Shown one piece after another: positions 47,656-57,482 of a stretch of 64,000 nucleotides of DNA. The notes beneath the pieces are model-generated. The model saw only the letters and a list, made by a program, of their open reading frames with translations, was not told the DNA's origin and did not search any database. The number at the start of each line of letters is the position of its first letter. The stretch's first letter is position 1. The position numbers and the translations under genes are program-made. The stretch spans positions 558,001 to 622,000 of the forward strand of contig NC_015562.1 of the NCBI RefSeq assembly GCF_000214415.1, in the 5' to 3' direction. The stretch is from Methanotorris igneus Kol 5. Its GTDB lineage: Archaea > AGJL01 > Methanococci > Methanococcales > Methanococcaceae.

Positions 47656-47994
47656 ATGGATTTAGAAGAAATAAAAAGACGCAAACTGTTGGAGATGCAG
47701 AAAAAACTTGAAGAGCAAGAAAAACTCCAACAGTTGCAAGAACAACAAATGCAATACCAACTCCAAAAACAAAAAATTTTAAGACAAATTTTAACCGAAG
47801 AAGCAAGATCAAGACTTGCAAGAATAAGAATGGCAAAACCAGAATTTGCTGAGCAAGTAGAACTACAACTAATACAACTTGCCCAAATGGGTAGGTTACC
47901 TATCCCAGTCACTGATGAGCAGTTAAAACTTTTGCTTGATAGAATACATGAAGCAACAAAAAAGAAAAGGGAATTCAAGATAATTAGAAAGTGA
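47656..47994 (+). CDS. PDCD5-family DNA-binding protein
   Basis: 112 residues. MDLEEIKRRKLLEMQKKLEE followed by a glutamine-rich helix (QLQEQQMQYQLQKQ) and the conserved core ARSRLARIRMAKPEFAEQVE, LQLIQLAQMGRLPIPVTDEQ, LKLLLDRIHEATKKKREFKI. Archaeal homologues bind DNA and sit in ribosomal operons; role unresolved. GGGGATTTTAT precedes the ATG. The stop overlaps the start region of the next gene. Confidence 0.93.
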   Translation: MDLEEIKRRKLLEMQKKLEEQEKLQQLQEQQMQYQLQKQKILRQILTEEARSRLARIRMAKPEFAEQVELQLIQLAQMGRLPIPVTDEQLKLLLDRIHEATKKKREFKIIRK

Positions 47995-47999
47995 ATGCT

Positions 48000-48593
48000 A
48001 TGGAGGCATATGTATTATTCAGCGGTGGGAAGGATAGCTCATTATCTGCAATTATATTGAAAAAATTGGGTTATGATGTTAAGTTATTAACTGTAAACTT
48101 TGGTATCCTCGATTCCTACAAATATGCTCAAGAAACTGCTGAGATCTTGGGTTTGCCGCATGAAGTTATAACCCTTGAAAGAGAAATACTTGAAAAATCA
48201 GTTGACATTATATTAAAAGACGGCTACCCATCAAATGGTATCCAATTTATTCATAAAAAGGTTTTAGAAATTCTTGCTGATAAGTACAAGATTCTTGCAG
48301 ATGGAACAAGAAGAGATGACAAAGTTCCTAAGTTAAGTTACTCTGAAGTCCAGAGCCTTGAAATGAGAAAGAACATCGAATATCTAACCCCATTAATGGG
48401 GCTTGGGCATAGAACCATAAGAAAATTAGTTAACGAATATTTCATAATCTCCGAAAAAGAGAGCGAGGAATTACCAAAATCTGATTATGAAACTGAAATT
48501 AGAGCACTTATGAGATTGAAAGGGTATGATCCACTCAAATACTTCCCAAGACATAAACAATCAAGGGTTATTGGATTAAAAAAAGAAATATAA
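48000..48593 (+). CDS. PP-loop superfamily ATPase (asparagine-synthase/adenylating type)
   Basis: 197 residues from ATG 48000; a GTG at 47991 overlapping the pdcd5 stop is the alternative. P-loop motif VLFSGGKDSSLSAIILKKLG, then HEVITLEREILEKSVDIILK, ILADGTRRDDKVPKLSYSEV and LTPLMGLGHRTIRKLVNEYF. Members of the family adenylate substrates, often in tRNA modification; this archaeal subfamily is uncharacterised. Operon with pdcd5 upstream and rpl39e downstream (21-base gap). Confidence 0.9.
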   Translation: MEAYVLFSGGKDSSLSAIILKKLGYDVKLLTVNFGILDSYKYAQETAEILGLPHEVITLEREILEKSVDIILKDGYPSNGIQFIHKKVLEILADKYKILADGTRRDDKVPKLSYSEVQSLEMRKNIEYLTPLMGLGHRTIRKLVNEYFIISEKESEELPKSDYETEIRALMRLKGYDPLKYFPRHKQSRVIGLKKEI

Positions 48594-48614
48594 AAGTTTA
48601 AAGAGGTGAGAGGA

Positions 48615-48770
48615 ATGGCAAGCAACAAACCATTAGGGAAAAAGTTGAGATTAGCAAAAGCATTAAAACAAAACAGAAGAGTTCCATTATTCGTAATTCT
48701 CAAAACAAAAGGTAGAGTAAGATCACATCCAAAAATGAGATTCTGGAGAAGAAGCAAATTAAAAGCATAA
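48615..48770 (+). CDS. rpl39e: 50S ribosomal protein L39e
   Basis: 51 residues: [35 protein letters not shown] and a C-terminus [16 protein letters not shown]. The short, arginine/lysine-rich sequence and the RRNWRR-like end are typical of L39e at the exit tunnel. GAGGTGAGAGGA precedes the ATG. Last gene of the rps19e-pdcd5-PP-loop cluster in this window; the usual next partner L31e is not present. Confidence 0.96.
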   Translation: MASNKPLGKKLRLAKALKQNRRVPLFVILKTKGRVRSHPKMRFWRRSKLKA

Positions 48771-48843
48771 ATGTCTAACTTCTTATTATTTTTTATACAT
48801 TTTAGATTCGTAAATTTAAATAAATGTATGACTAAATCCCAAA

Positions 48844-49847
48844 TTAATAATTTATTAAAGGGTTAACGATGTTCAAAATTCCATCTACGCTAATATCATC
48901 TATTTTATAATACTTAAACCCATATCTCTTAGCGATTTTATCACCAATACCTATTTTTATGAATGATTTTGGTTCTGTATCTATTAATATGACGTTTATT
49001 CCTTCTTCTGCAATTTTATCACAGATATCAAAGACCTCTTTTATATAATCTTTTTTAATAGCTACATTTGGCTTAAAATCACTAATGAATATCATAATTG
49101 GTATTATGTTCGGATTTTTCCTCATTTCATTTTTAAAAACCTCATATGCCTTTAAAAATGCTTTTGAAAGGGGTGTTTTTCCACCAGTTGGGAGTTCTTT
49201 GAGTAATTTCTCTCCAAGTTCAACAGATGAAGTGAAAGGCAAAACAAGTTCTGCCATATCTTTTCTAAACGCAATCATTCCTACTTTATTTCTTTTTTGA
49301 TATGCATCCATTAAGAGAGACAAAACTGCTCCCTTTGCAGCTTCCATTCTCCTCATCGCACCCATAGACCCACTCGCATCAACAACAAACAGTAAATGAG
49401 ATGATATTTTTCTTTCTCTAACCTTTTCCCTTAAATCATCTTTTGTAAGATACAATGCCAAATTTTTGTCCTTAAATTTCTCTCTTCTTTCTTTTTGATA
49501 TAATGCACTAACCCTAAATGTTGCATCAAAGGCAATATCAGTTGTTTTTCCATGCGGAATTCTATATTTTATATATCTTCCTTTTTTGCTAATACTCTTT
49601 ATGTGCCTCCCACTACTATATCTGTATATGCTATCTCTCAACTTTATGTTGAGTATTTTTGGATTTGCTCCTCCATTTATGTCAAATATTTTTTCCTCTT
49701 CAATGTTGCTATCTTTGTTATTGCTGCTTTTATTATTGCTACTATTATTTTCATGTTCTTTGTTATCTTCTTTATCATCTTTATTTTCATTGTTTTCAAA
49801 ATCTCCTCCATTTTCTTCTTGTTTTTCTTTACTGTTGTTTTCATTTA
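48844..49847 (-). CDS. chlD: ChlD-type chelatase medium subunit, C-terminal part (reached by -1 frameshift)
   Basis: Open in this frame from just after the AAAAAAC heptamer (about 49848) to 48844. First a low-complexity Asn/Lys/Glu/Asp linker (about 60 residues), then NPKILNIKLRDSIYRYSSGR, the integrin I-binding linker region, and a VWA domain with the MIDAS motif FVVDASGSMGAMRRM and GGKTPLSKAFLKAYEVF. The best stand-alone start is a TTG at 49641 without a ribosome site, so synthesis as a fusion with the 49845-50921 ORF is more likely: 692 residues in total, the usual size of a BchD/ChlD protein. Would form the medium subunit for CobN. Confidence 0.85.
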
Positions 49848-50921
49848 GTTTTTTTTTACTTTATCATTTTCTTTATTACCTTTTTCATCTTCATTTTTTT
49901 CGTTATTCTTCTCCTCAAACTCATTAAATATTTGTTCAATCTTCTCCTTGTTTAATTGTGGTGGTTCAAATGGCTTCCTCCTCATTCTATGTGGGAGGGC
50001 AAGTTCACATGCCTCTTTTACATCATCAACAGTTACATAATCCCTTCCATTAAATGCAGCAATGGTTTTTGCCGTTCTCGCAACCGTTATATCTGCCCTA
50101 TTTGTTGGAATACCCAACTCAATGCAGATTTTTGAAATTAATTCCAATAAATCATCACTTATTTTTACATTCTTTAATAATTCTCTTGCTTTCTCTATCT
50201 TTTCCCTCAACTTTAATTGCTCTTCTTCATATTTTTTATAAAACTCCTCTGGATTCTCATTGAACTCTTCAACCCTTTTTATTACCTCAACCCTCTGCTT
50301 TATGTCATTCAACCCCTCAACATCCACCATCAACCCGAACCTATCAAGGATTTGAGGTCTCAACTCCCCTTCTTCAGGGTTCATCGTTCCAACTAAGATA
50401 AATCGTGAGGGATGTTTTATTTTTATCCCTTCTCTCTCAATAATATTCCATCCCATTGCAGCAGCATCTAAAAGGATATCAACAATATGGTCATCTAAAA
50501 GGTTAACCTCATCAATATACAAAATATTCCTATTTGCCTCAGCCAAAATTCCAGGGTCAAGGGCTTTAATTCCCTCCTTAATTGCCTTTTCAATATCAAG
50601 GGTTCCAATAACCCTATCCTCCGTTGCACCAATTGGGAGGTTAATAACTTTCATCTTTTTCTTAATTGTTTTTAGTTCTCCCCTTTCCTTCTTTTCTCTA
50701 CATATATCACACAAATCCCCATTAGGATCACAGTTGAACGGACATCCTTCAACAACTTCAATCTCCGGCAACAAATCAGCCAAAGCCCTTACTGTTGTAG
50801 ATTTTGCTGTTCCCTTCTCCCCTCTTATTAAAACCCCACCAATTTTTGGGTTTATAGCGTTTAGAATTAATGCTTTCTTCATCTTCTCTTGTCCAACAAT
50901 TGCGGTAAATGGATAGTTCAT
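49845..50921 (-). CDS. chlI: ChlI-type chelatase small subunit (AAA+ ATPase); N-terminal half of chlD
   Basis: 358 residues from ATG 50921 (AGGTGAAAATG upstream). Walker [21 protein letters not shown], cysteine cluster [11 protein letters not shown]-like segment ([15 protein letters not shown]), [20 protein letters not shown], Walker [41 protein letters not shown], arginine finger RFGLMVDV, and [20 protein letters not shown] in the C-terminal lid. The product ends right after the slippery site. ATPase motor of a metal chelatase; paired with the adjacent divergent CobN it should serve cobalt insertion for B12. Confidence 0.93.
   Translation of the reverse strand: MNYPFTAIVGQEKMKKALILNAINPKIGGVLIRGEKGTAKSTTVRALADLLPEIEVVEGCPFNCDPNGDLCDICREKKERGELKTIKKKMKVINLPIGATEDRVIGTLDIEKAIKEGIKALDPGILAEANRNILYIDEVNLLDDHIVDILLDAAAMGWNIIEREGIKIKHPSRFILVGTMNPEEGELRPQILDRFGLMVDVEGLNDIKQRVEVIKRVEEFNENPEEFYKKYEEEQLKLREKIEKARELLKNVKISDDLLELISKICIELGIPTNRADITVARTAKTIAAFNGRDYVTVDDVKEACELALPHRMRRKPFEPPQLNKEKIEQIFNEFEEKNNEKNEDEKGNKENDKVKKN
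49848..49857 (-). promoter_or_regulatory. Slippery heptamer A AAA AAC for -1 ribosomal frameshifting
   Basis: Minus strand, in the ChlI frame: GTA AAA AAA AAC TAA. The heptamer A AAA AAC fits X XXY YYZ, and the 0-frame stop follows immediately. A -1 slip gives AAA CTA AAT GAA AAC and continues into the VWA frame without a stop. Known in the literature for single chlD genes that yield both small and medium subunits. Confidence 0.8.
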
Positions 50922-51104
50922 CATTTTCACCTAATTTAAAAATATTTTATTTTTACACAAATTATTTTAACCACATATAAAAATATTTTTCATACAAATA
51001 CAAAATTATTATGAATATTATAATACTAAATAAAGATTTTTGTGAATTTTATGGCATTTTTTACTAATTGGTATTAAAAACCTAATTTGTAATTATTAAT
51101 CATG

Positions 51105-52144
51105 ATAAATATCGAGGTTGTCGAAAAATTATTTCATCAATGAATTTAAATATTACTCTCTAATACTAATAACTCTCATTAGTGTTAAAATATTATGAAC
51201 GATTGCTACTGCTAAAGTAGCTCTACATCTACTTTCAGGTAGTTTTTCATTTAGAGTTAATCTAAATTTAGTTTTTAGCCCTCCAAATATCGCTTCTATT
51301 ACCCCTCTAATTTTATACAGTTTCTTATCAAACAATTTTTTAACTTTCTTTCTGATTTTAGAAATACCGTAATCCCATTTAAACTCTTTTGTTTTAACTA
51401 TTGGAATGAGGTCTATAGATAACAACTCTCTAAGTAAATCTTCATCATCGTAACCACCATCCAACAATATTATCGCACCTTTCACAAAATCTAAAGATTT
51501 TATCATTTTTAGTAAGTTTTTACTGTCTGAACTATATCCATTATCCCATTTTACCATAACAATCGAAATTAATCCATAATCTTTATAATAGCAAGCTAAT
51601 ACGTGCATTTTGTCAAAAACCCGATACTTTACCTTTTTTATTTCATTATTCACAACTCTGATTCTTTCACAATACACTCTTAATAAATGGACTCCAGTGG
51701 AATCAGCTATGTAAATTATAACCGATGATTTTAACGAATTAGCAATAATTAAGTGTAATCCAACGATTATTTTAGTTAAATCGCTTATTTTAATCCTCTG
51801 AAAAGCTTTTCCGTATGTGGAGCTATCTATATGCTTTTTATGTAAATAATCGGAAAGAGTTTCTAAATCTCTTAAACTAATTCTAAAAATGTGTTTTATT
51901 ATTAGAGTAGCTATATATTCATTGTAACTTATAGCTAAAGGCCTTCCTACTTTGCGTTTTTCTTTATATGGAAGTAAAATATTTATAATAAATGAAACAA
52001 AATCATAAGTGTACTTAATATTGAATATCTTAAACCTCTTATCGTAGGCTTTCCAGTATCCTTTTCTTTTGGTTTTTCTGCCGCTCATAATTATTATTAC
52101 TATTATTTATAGTATTCGTATTTTTCGACAACCTCATAAATATC
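51105..52144. mobile_element. Insertion sequence with 16-bp TIRs and 9-bp target duplication
   Basis: Ends GAGGTTGTCGAAAAAT (51114-51129) and its exact inverse ATTTTTCGACAACCTC (52120-52135). Both are flanked by the same nine bases ATAAATATC (51105-51113 and 52136-52144). The element itself is 1022 bp with one transposase gene. Perfect ends and duplication indicate a recent insertion in the spacer between chlID and cobN. Confidence 0.95.
51153..52088 (-). CDS. DDE transposase (IS4/IS5-like)
   Basis: 311 residues. DDE-fold positions: IIYIADSTGVHLLRVYCERI (first Asp), AIILLDGGYDDEDLLRELLS (second Asp), and YKIRGVIEAIFGGLKTKFRL (Glu in the Y(2)R(3)E(6)K-like signature). N-terminal part has the helical region RPLAISYNEYIATLIIKHIF. 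The gene fills the element between the inverted ends. The 9-bp duplication agrees with IS4 or the IS903-type part of IS5; I cannot assign the subgroup further. Appears intact. Confidence 0.92.
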   Translation of the reverse strand: MSGRKTKRKGYWKAYDKRFKIFNIKYTYDFVSFIINILLPYKEKRKVGRPLAISYNEYIATLIIKHIFRISLRDLETLSDYLHKKHIDSSTYGKAFQRIKISDLTKIIVGLHLIIANSLKSSVIIYIADSTGVHLLRVYCERIRVVNNEIKKVKYRVFDKMHVLACYYKDYGLISIVMVKWDNGYSSDSKNLLKMIKSLDFVKGAIILLDGGYDDEDLLRELLSIDLIPIVKTKEFKWDYGISKIRKKVKKLFDKKLYKIRGVIEAIFGGLKTKFRLTLNEKLPESRCRATLAVAIVHNILTLMRVISIRE

Positions 52145-52222
52145 GCAAAATATAAATAGTAATAATATTCATGATATAGTATGACTAAGATAATAAAAGT
52201 ATGAAATTTTTATGGTGATTGT

Positions 52223-55200
52223 ATGAACATAACCATAACCGCCTTAATGTGGGCATCCTACTGCACTATATTAAACAAGGCGTGGAACGAATTGAAAAAA
52301 GAATTATCCAATTTAAACATTGATTTAAGATTATATTCAACAAGAGATATGCCAGATAAATTAGATGATTTTCTAAATGATGCAAAAAAATCGGATATTG
52401 TATTTATGTATAGAACTTCCACCGATGATTTTTATGAAGAGATTAATACCAATAAATTCAAAAATTTAATAATAACAAGCCAAGATCCTGTATATTGGAA
52501 CTCAAAACTCTCCCATAAGGCATATCTATACACGGTTTACGGGGGTGTTGAGAATTTCAAAAACCTAATCTTATACCTCATAAGGGAAACTCTAAACATA
52601 AATATTCCTGTATCTCCACCAAAAGAACTACCATTTCAAGGTATATTTTATAAGGGGGAAATCTTTGAGAGTTTAGACGAATTCTTAAATAATGTAAACT
52701 TTAACAAAAAGAACACTGTGGGGGTTTTATTTTCAAGGCATTATCTCGTAAATGAGGACATGGGAGTTATAGATGCTTTAATAAATAAATTAGAAGAGCA
52801 CTTTAATGTAATTCCTGTTTTTTCCTATGGAGCAAAAAATGAAGATCTAAATGCCATAGGTAGTGGGGAATGTGTCTTAAAATACTTCCTTAAAAATGGA
52901 GAACCAATAATAGATGCATTGATAAACCTATTGTCATTCCCGTTGGGAACGGTTGTTGAAAAAGGCAGTTTAAAGAAATTACAAGGGGTTGATATCCTAA
53001 AAAAACTCAATATTCCAGTTTTCCATCCAATAGTAAGTTATTACAGAACCTACGAAGAATGGAAAAGTGATATGCAGGGATTATCTGCTGATATAGGGTG
53101 GACAGTTGCATTGCCTGAATTTGAAGGTGTTATAGAGCCAATTATAATTGGAACTGTGCATAAGGAGGGGAATTTGGAAAAGAAGATGGCAATAGATGAT
53201 AGAATTGATAAAGTGGTTAAAAGAATAAAAAGATGGATTGACTTAAAAAATAAACCAAAAAAGGATAGAAAAGTTGTGTTTATTTTGCATAATGCCGCAT
53301 GTGCATCTGTTGAGGCAACAGTTGGAAGTGCTGCACATTTGGATTCATTCGAGAGTTTGATAAGGATAATGAGAAAGATGAAAGAGGAAGGTTATCATAT
53401 TGAAAACATCCCAAAAGATGGGAAGGAATTGGCAAAATTGATATTAGACAAAAAAGCAATCTCCGAATTTAGATGGACAACTGTAAATGAGATTATTGCA
53501 AAGGGGGGCTATCTCTATTTAATGGACGAAGAAGAATATATGGAATACTTCAAGACACTCCCAGAAAATGTTCAAAAAAAGGTCTTAGATACATGGGGGG
53601 ACTTAAATGGAAAGGATATTCCAGCATCTATGGTTTATAAGGATAGCAATGGAAAAAACAAGATTGTCATAACTGGTTTGAAATTTGGAAATGTATATGT
53701 CTGCGTTCAGCCAAAAAGAGGTTGTGCGGGAGCGAGATGTGATGGAAGAGTTTGCAAAATTTTGCACGATCCAGAATGTCCTCCAACACATCAATACATT
53801 GCCACATATAAATACTTTAGTGAGGTTGCCGATGTCATGGTTCATGTTGGAACACATGGCACTTTGGAATTTTTGCCTGGAAAGAATGTTGGCTTATCAA
53901 ATGAATGTTATCCAGATATCTGCGTAAATGATATTCCTCACTTATACATTTACAACTCAGACAATCCACCAGAGGGAACTATTGCAAAGAGAAGGAGTTA
54001 TGCTGTATTAATTGACCATCTTCAAACAGTAATGACCGATGCAATGAATGAAGAACTTGAGACCTTAGATAATTATGTAAATGAGTATCTAAAAGAGATG
54101 GATGCATCAAGAAGGCATCAGTTAGAGCATTTAATTGTTGAAGAAGTGAAGAAAACCAACTTATTAAAAATTAAGGAGAAAATAAAACACATTGAAAAAG
54201 AAGGTAATATCCACTTAAACTTTAAGGAAATCTTTGATGAGTTGAGAAATACCTTAGAGATGATAAAAAATTCAAAGATAAATGATGGCATGCATATATT
54301 TGGAGAACTGCCAAAAGGAGAGAAGAGAATTGAGCTTATAAATGCCACTTTGGAGTTTGAATATAGAAGAAAGTTACAAGATGAAATAAGAAAAGTATTG
54401 AATGGAGAAGATATTGAAGATAAAGAATTAAAAGAAAAAATACTTGACATAAATGAAAGAATAGAACAATCTAAGGAAATAGATGCACTTTTAAATGCTA
54501 TTGATGCAAAATACATAGAACCAGGACCTTCTGGATTAATAACGAGAGGTAGAGATGATATCCTTCCAACTGGAAGGAACTTTTACTCTTTAGATCCATA
54601 CAAGATTCCAACAAAGGCAGCATATAGGGTTGGGGTTTTGTTAGCTGAGAAGTTGATTGAAAAATATCTTAAAGAAAATAGTAAATATCCCGAAAATATT
54701 GCTGTTTACTGGATGGCATCAGATATTATGTGGGCTGATGGGGAAGGGATGGCACAGATACTGCATTTATTGGGTGTTAAACCAAAATGGAAACATGGAA
54801 AGGTTGTTGGTGTAGAGGTTATTCCATTGGAGGAGTTAGGGAGGCCAAGAATTGATGTGACTATAAGGGTTAGTGGGATTTTGAGAGACAATTTCCCAAA
54901 TTGTATGGAAATTGTTGATGAAGCAATAACAAAGGTTGCAAAGTTAGATGAGCCAATAGAGATGAACTTTGTTAAAAAACATGTGTTGGAGGGATTAAAA
55001 GAGGGATTATCATTTAGAGAAGCAACATATAGAATATTTAGCTCAAAACCGGGAACTTATGGGAATGGGGTTAAATATGCAGTATATGCAAGTGCATGGG
55101 AGAATGAAGAAGACCTAAAAGATGCCTTCATGCTTTGGAATTCCTATGCTTATGGAAAAGATGTTTATGGAGTTTATGCAAAGGATGCATTTGAAAATAT

Positions 55201-55837
55201 CTTAAAGAGTGTTGATTTAACATTTAACAAAACTATTACTGATGAATATGATTTATTTGGATGTTGCAGTTATTTTGGGACACATGGTGGATTAACAAAT
55301 GCTGCAAGGGTTATTTCGAAAAAGGATGTTAAGGTTTATTATGGAGATACAAGAAATCCAAATAAAGTTGAGATAAGGACATTGAGGGAGGAGATAGAGA
55401 GGGTCTCATTATCAAAACTTTTAAATCCAAAGTGGATTGAAGGCATGAAAAGGCATGGCTATAAAGGGGCTGGAGATATAGCAAAGAGAATTGGAAGGGT
55501 ATTTGGATGGAGTGCCACAACAAAAGAAGTTGAAAATTGGATTTTTGATGAGATATTCAACACATATGTAAAAAATGAAGAAAATAGGAAATTCTTTAAA
55601 GAAAACAACATATATGCATTGGAAGAGATTGGTAGGAGGTTATTGGAGGCATATCAAAGAGGCCTTTGGAAAACAAGTGAAGAGAACATTGAAGAATTAA
55701 AAAGAATTTATTTGGAAATTGAAGGGGATATTGAGGAAACTTATGGGGATGTTGATATTGGAGAGTTTCAAGGGGGAAGTGTTGATATTAATTTAACATG
55801 GAAGGAAAAATTAAAGGTAAACTTGGCTATGAAGTAA
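52223..55837 (+). CDS. cobN: Cobaltochelatase large subunit CobN
   Basis: 1204 residues, normal length. Inserts Co2+ into the corrin ring precursor with the ATPase/VWA subunits. Seen: VGVLFSRHYLVNEDMGVIDA, MQGLSADIGWTVALPEFEGV, FILHNAACASVEATVGSAAH, CAGARCDGRVCKILHDPECP, HVGTHGTLEFLPGKNVGLSN, DNPPEGTIAKRRSYAVLIDH, EPGPSGLITRGRDDILPTGR, MADGEGM-type WADGEGMAQILHLLG and RVSGILRDNFPNCMEIVDEA. GGTGATTGT precedes the ATG. Divergent from chlI/chlD; the IS copy now lies between them and may alter its promoter. Confidence 0.96.
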   Translation: MNITITALMWASYCTILNKAWNELKKELSNLNIDLRLYSTRDMPDKLDDFLNDAKKSDIVFMYRTSTDDFYEEINTNKFKNLIITSQDPVYWNSKLSHKAYLYTVYGGVENFKNLILYLIRETLNINIPVSPPKELPFQGIFYKGEIFESLDEFLNNVNFNKKNTVGVLFSRHYLVNEDMGVIDALINKLEEHFNVIPVFSYGAKNEDLNAIGSGECVLKYFLKNGEPIIDALINLLSFPLGTVVEKGSLKKLQGVDILKKLNIPVFHPIVSYYRTYEEWKSDMQGLSADIGWTVALPEFEGVIEPIIIGTVHKEGNLEKKMAIDDRIDKVVKRIKRWIDLKNKPKKDRKVVFILHNAACASVEATVGSAAHLDSFESLIRIMRKMKEEGYHIENIPKDGKELAKLILDKKAISEFRWTTVNEIIAKGGYLYLMDEEEYMEYFKTLPENVQKKVLDTWGDLNGKDIPASMVYKDSNGKNKIVITGLKFGNVYVCVQPKRGCAGARCDGRVCKILHDPECPPTHQYIATYKYFSEVADVMVHVGTHGTLEFLPGKNVGLSNECYPDICVNDIPHLYIYNSDNPPEGTIAKRRSYAVLIDHLQTVMTDAMNEELETLDNYVNEYLKEMDASRRHQLEHLIVEEVKKTNLLKIKEKIKHIEKEGNIHLNFKEIFDELRNTLEMIKNSKINDGMHIFGELPKGEKRIELINATLEFEYRRKLQDEIRKVLNGEDIEDKELKEKILDINERIEQSKEIDALLNAIDAKYIEPGPSGLITRGRDDILPTGRNFYSLDPYKIPTKAAYRVGVLLAEKLIEKYLKENSKYPENIAVYWMASDIMWADGEGMAQILHLLGVKPKWKHGKVVGVEVIPLEELGRPRIDVTIRVSGILRDNFPNCMEIVDEAITKVAKLDEPIEMNFVKKHVLEGLKEGLSFREATYRIFSSKPGTYGNGVKYAVYASAWENEEDLKDAFMLWNSYAYGKDVYGVYAKDAFENILKSVDLTFNKTITDEYDLFGCCSYFGTHGGLTNAARVISKKDVKVYYGDTRNPNKVEIRTLREEIERVSLSKLLNPKWIEGMKRHGYKGAGDIAKRIGRVFGWSATTKEVENWIFDEIFNTYVKNEENRKFFKENNIYALEEIGRRLLEAYQRGLWKTSEENIEELKRIYLEIEGDIEETYGDVDIGEFQGGSVDINLTWKEKLKVNLAMK

Positions 55838-55856
55838 TAAACTAAAAACTTATTGA

Positions 55857-56411
55857 TTAGCCATTAAAATTCATTTTTACTTTATTTAATGCCTTATTAA
55901 ATCCCTCCACAACTTCATCATCAATATCCACGCATTTAATTAGTTCTAAGGTTGTTTTGTTATTTTTTAAGAAATCAACTATTGTATTTATAATAATCTC
56001 TGTCCCTTTTTCTTTTGGAAATCCATAAGTTCCACAACTAACGGCAGGAATTGCAATTGATTTAACCTTTAATTCTGTCGCAAGTTTTAATGCATTGTAT
56101 ATTGCATTTCTTAACTTTCTCTCCTCATCTCCCTCTCCCCATTTTGGTCCAACAGCATGTATAACATACTTTGCCAAATTTCCGCCCGTTGTATAGACAG
56201 CATTCCCAACCTCAACCCTGCCAATTTCCATTATTAGCCTATCGCTCTCTTTCTGTATGATTGGATTATCCTTTACAATTGCCCAGGCAACACCACCACC
56301 ATGCTGCAAGTATGGATTAGCGGCATTTACAATAGCATCTACATTTTCCTTTGTTATATCCCCCTTCTTTACAACAATAGTTGTTTTGTTTATTTTTAGT
56401 GAGTTCTCCAT
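55857..56411 (-). CDS. Macro-domain protein (ADP-ribose binding/hydrolase)
   Basis: 184 residues, a single macro domain. IVVKKGDITKENVDAIVNAA, NPYLQHGGGVAWAIV (binding loop 1), VGNAVYTTGGNLAKYVIHAV, GPKWGEGDEERKLRNAIYNA and IAIPAVSCGTYGFPKEKGTE (binding loop 2). Binds ADP-ribose or O-acetyl-ADP-ribose and may hydrolyse ADP-ribosyl links. GTGATAAC precedes the ATG. Downstream of mptN on the same strand (75-base gap). Confidence 0.94.
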   Translation of the reverse strand: MENSLKINKTTIVVKKGDITKENVDAIVNAANPYLQHGGGVAWAIVKDNPIIQKESDRLIMEIGRVEVGNAVYTTGGNLAKYVIHAVGPKWGEGDEERKLRNAIYNALKLATELKVKSIAIPAVSCGTYGFPKEKGTEIIINTIVDFLKNNKTTLELIKCVDIDDEVVEGFNKALNKVKMNFNG

Positions 56412-56487
56412 GTTATCACTATTTTTTATTTAATTTTATTTTAATTTTTGTCTTTATCACTTAAATCTTTATTAATCATCTTTTATA

Positions 56488-57363
56488 TTATCTTTTTAAT
56501 AAATTTACAACCTCTTCAATTATTCTATCGGCAATATTGACTTTTGAGATTTTTGATAACCCCTCCCAAGATGGAGTTGCATTAACTTCTAAAACCTTCA
56601 AACCATCCCTACTCTCAATCAAATCTACCCCAGCATAAACCAATCCCAACGCATCCTTTGCCTTTATGGCAAGTTCTTCAATTTCATCATTAACTTCACA
56701 TTCCTCTGGTTTTGCATTTTGGTGGATATTAGTTATCCAATTATCTGAAACCCTATACATTGCCGATACAACTTCATCCCCAACAACAAATGCTCTAATA
56801 TCTCTATAAACATTGTTCGGATTTTTTACAAATTCTTGAATATAAAAAGCCCCATATTTTTTCTTGAATTCTGTCAGTTTATTTAGTTTGGATATTAAAG
56901 AGCCACCATTTATTCTCATAATTCCCTTCCCCTGATGTCCAAAAAGTGGCTTTACAACACAGTCCTCAAAAGCATTAACCCACTTTAACGCCTCATCTAT
57001 ATTCTCAGTTACAACCGTTCTTGGCTGGGGGATGTTTTTTAAATCCATCAAAAAAGAACACCTATATTTATTTCCAGCATTTTCTATTCCGTCTAATGGG
57101 TTTATTAATGGAATATAATGCTCCAAATACTTTAAAAAATCAAACCTATGGAACATTTCCACTTCGTTCCCAATATTCCTAACAAATGCACAATCCAAAT
57201 CCAATAGATTTTTATCATTACACTTCAACTTAAAACCCATGCCTATACCAGATATTATGTTAGATGGCTTTATTATCTCAGGTTTAATACCATTTTTTTC
57301 CATAGATTTTTTTAATTCGTTTACGACCCAATCCTTTTCCTCTGATATTATCCCCATTTTCAT
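56488..57363 (-). CDS. mptN: Tetrahydromethanopterin:α-L-glutamate ligase (RimK-type ATP-grasp)
   Basis: 291 residues from ATG 57363 (CAAAGGGAAATT upstream); an ATG two codons later is possible. ATP-grasp features: DCVVKPLFGHQGKGIMRING, YIQEFVKNPNNVYRDIRAFV, VGDEVVSAMYRVSDNWITNI, HQNAKPEECEVNDEIEELA, VYAGVDLIESRDGLKVLEVN and ATPSWEGLSK. The length and NPLDGIENAGNKYRCSFLMD region match MptN, which adds glutamate to tetrahydromethanopterin to give tetrahydrosarcinapterin; the paralogue CofF (coenzyme F420) is the main alternative. Confidence 0.8.
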   Translation of the reverse strand: MKMGIISEEKDWVVNELKKSMEKNGIKPEIIKPSNIISGIGMGFKLKCNDKNLLDLDCAFVRNIGNEVEMFHRFDFLKYLEHYIPLINPLDGIENAGNKYRCSFLMDLKNIPQPRTVVTENIDEALKWVNAFEDCVVKPLFGHQGKGIMRINGGSLISKLNKLTEFKKKYGAFYIQEFVKNPNNVYRDIRAFVVGDEVVSAMYRVSDNWITNIHQNAKPEECEVNDEIEELAIKAKDALGLVYAGVDLIESRDGLKVLEVNATPSWEGLSKISKVNIADRIIEEVVNLLKR

Positions 57364-57449
57364 AATTTCCCTTTGATGATTAATTTTATGAAACAAAATT
57401 GTTATTTAGTTATATATAATTTCTCGTTTAAGTTTTCATAAAGATATAT

Positions 57450-57472
57450 GGCAAAACCTTTAAGGTTTTGCC
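57450..57472. repeat. GGCAAAACC/GGTTTTGCC hairpin upstream of mptN
   Basis: Perfect inverted repeat of the type found in the MITEs, 87 bases upstream of the mptN start, preceding the cobN fragment. Confidence 0.6.
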
Positions 57473-57482
57473 AAAATTATAT

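Noticed and set aside
49552-49955. Several hydrophobic plus-strand ORFs opposite chlD
   Set aside because: They are the antisense of the Asn/Lys/Glu/Asp-rich linker, which always reads as Phe/Leu/Ile-rich; not membrane proteins.
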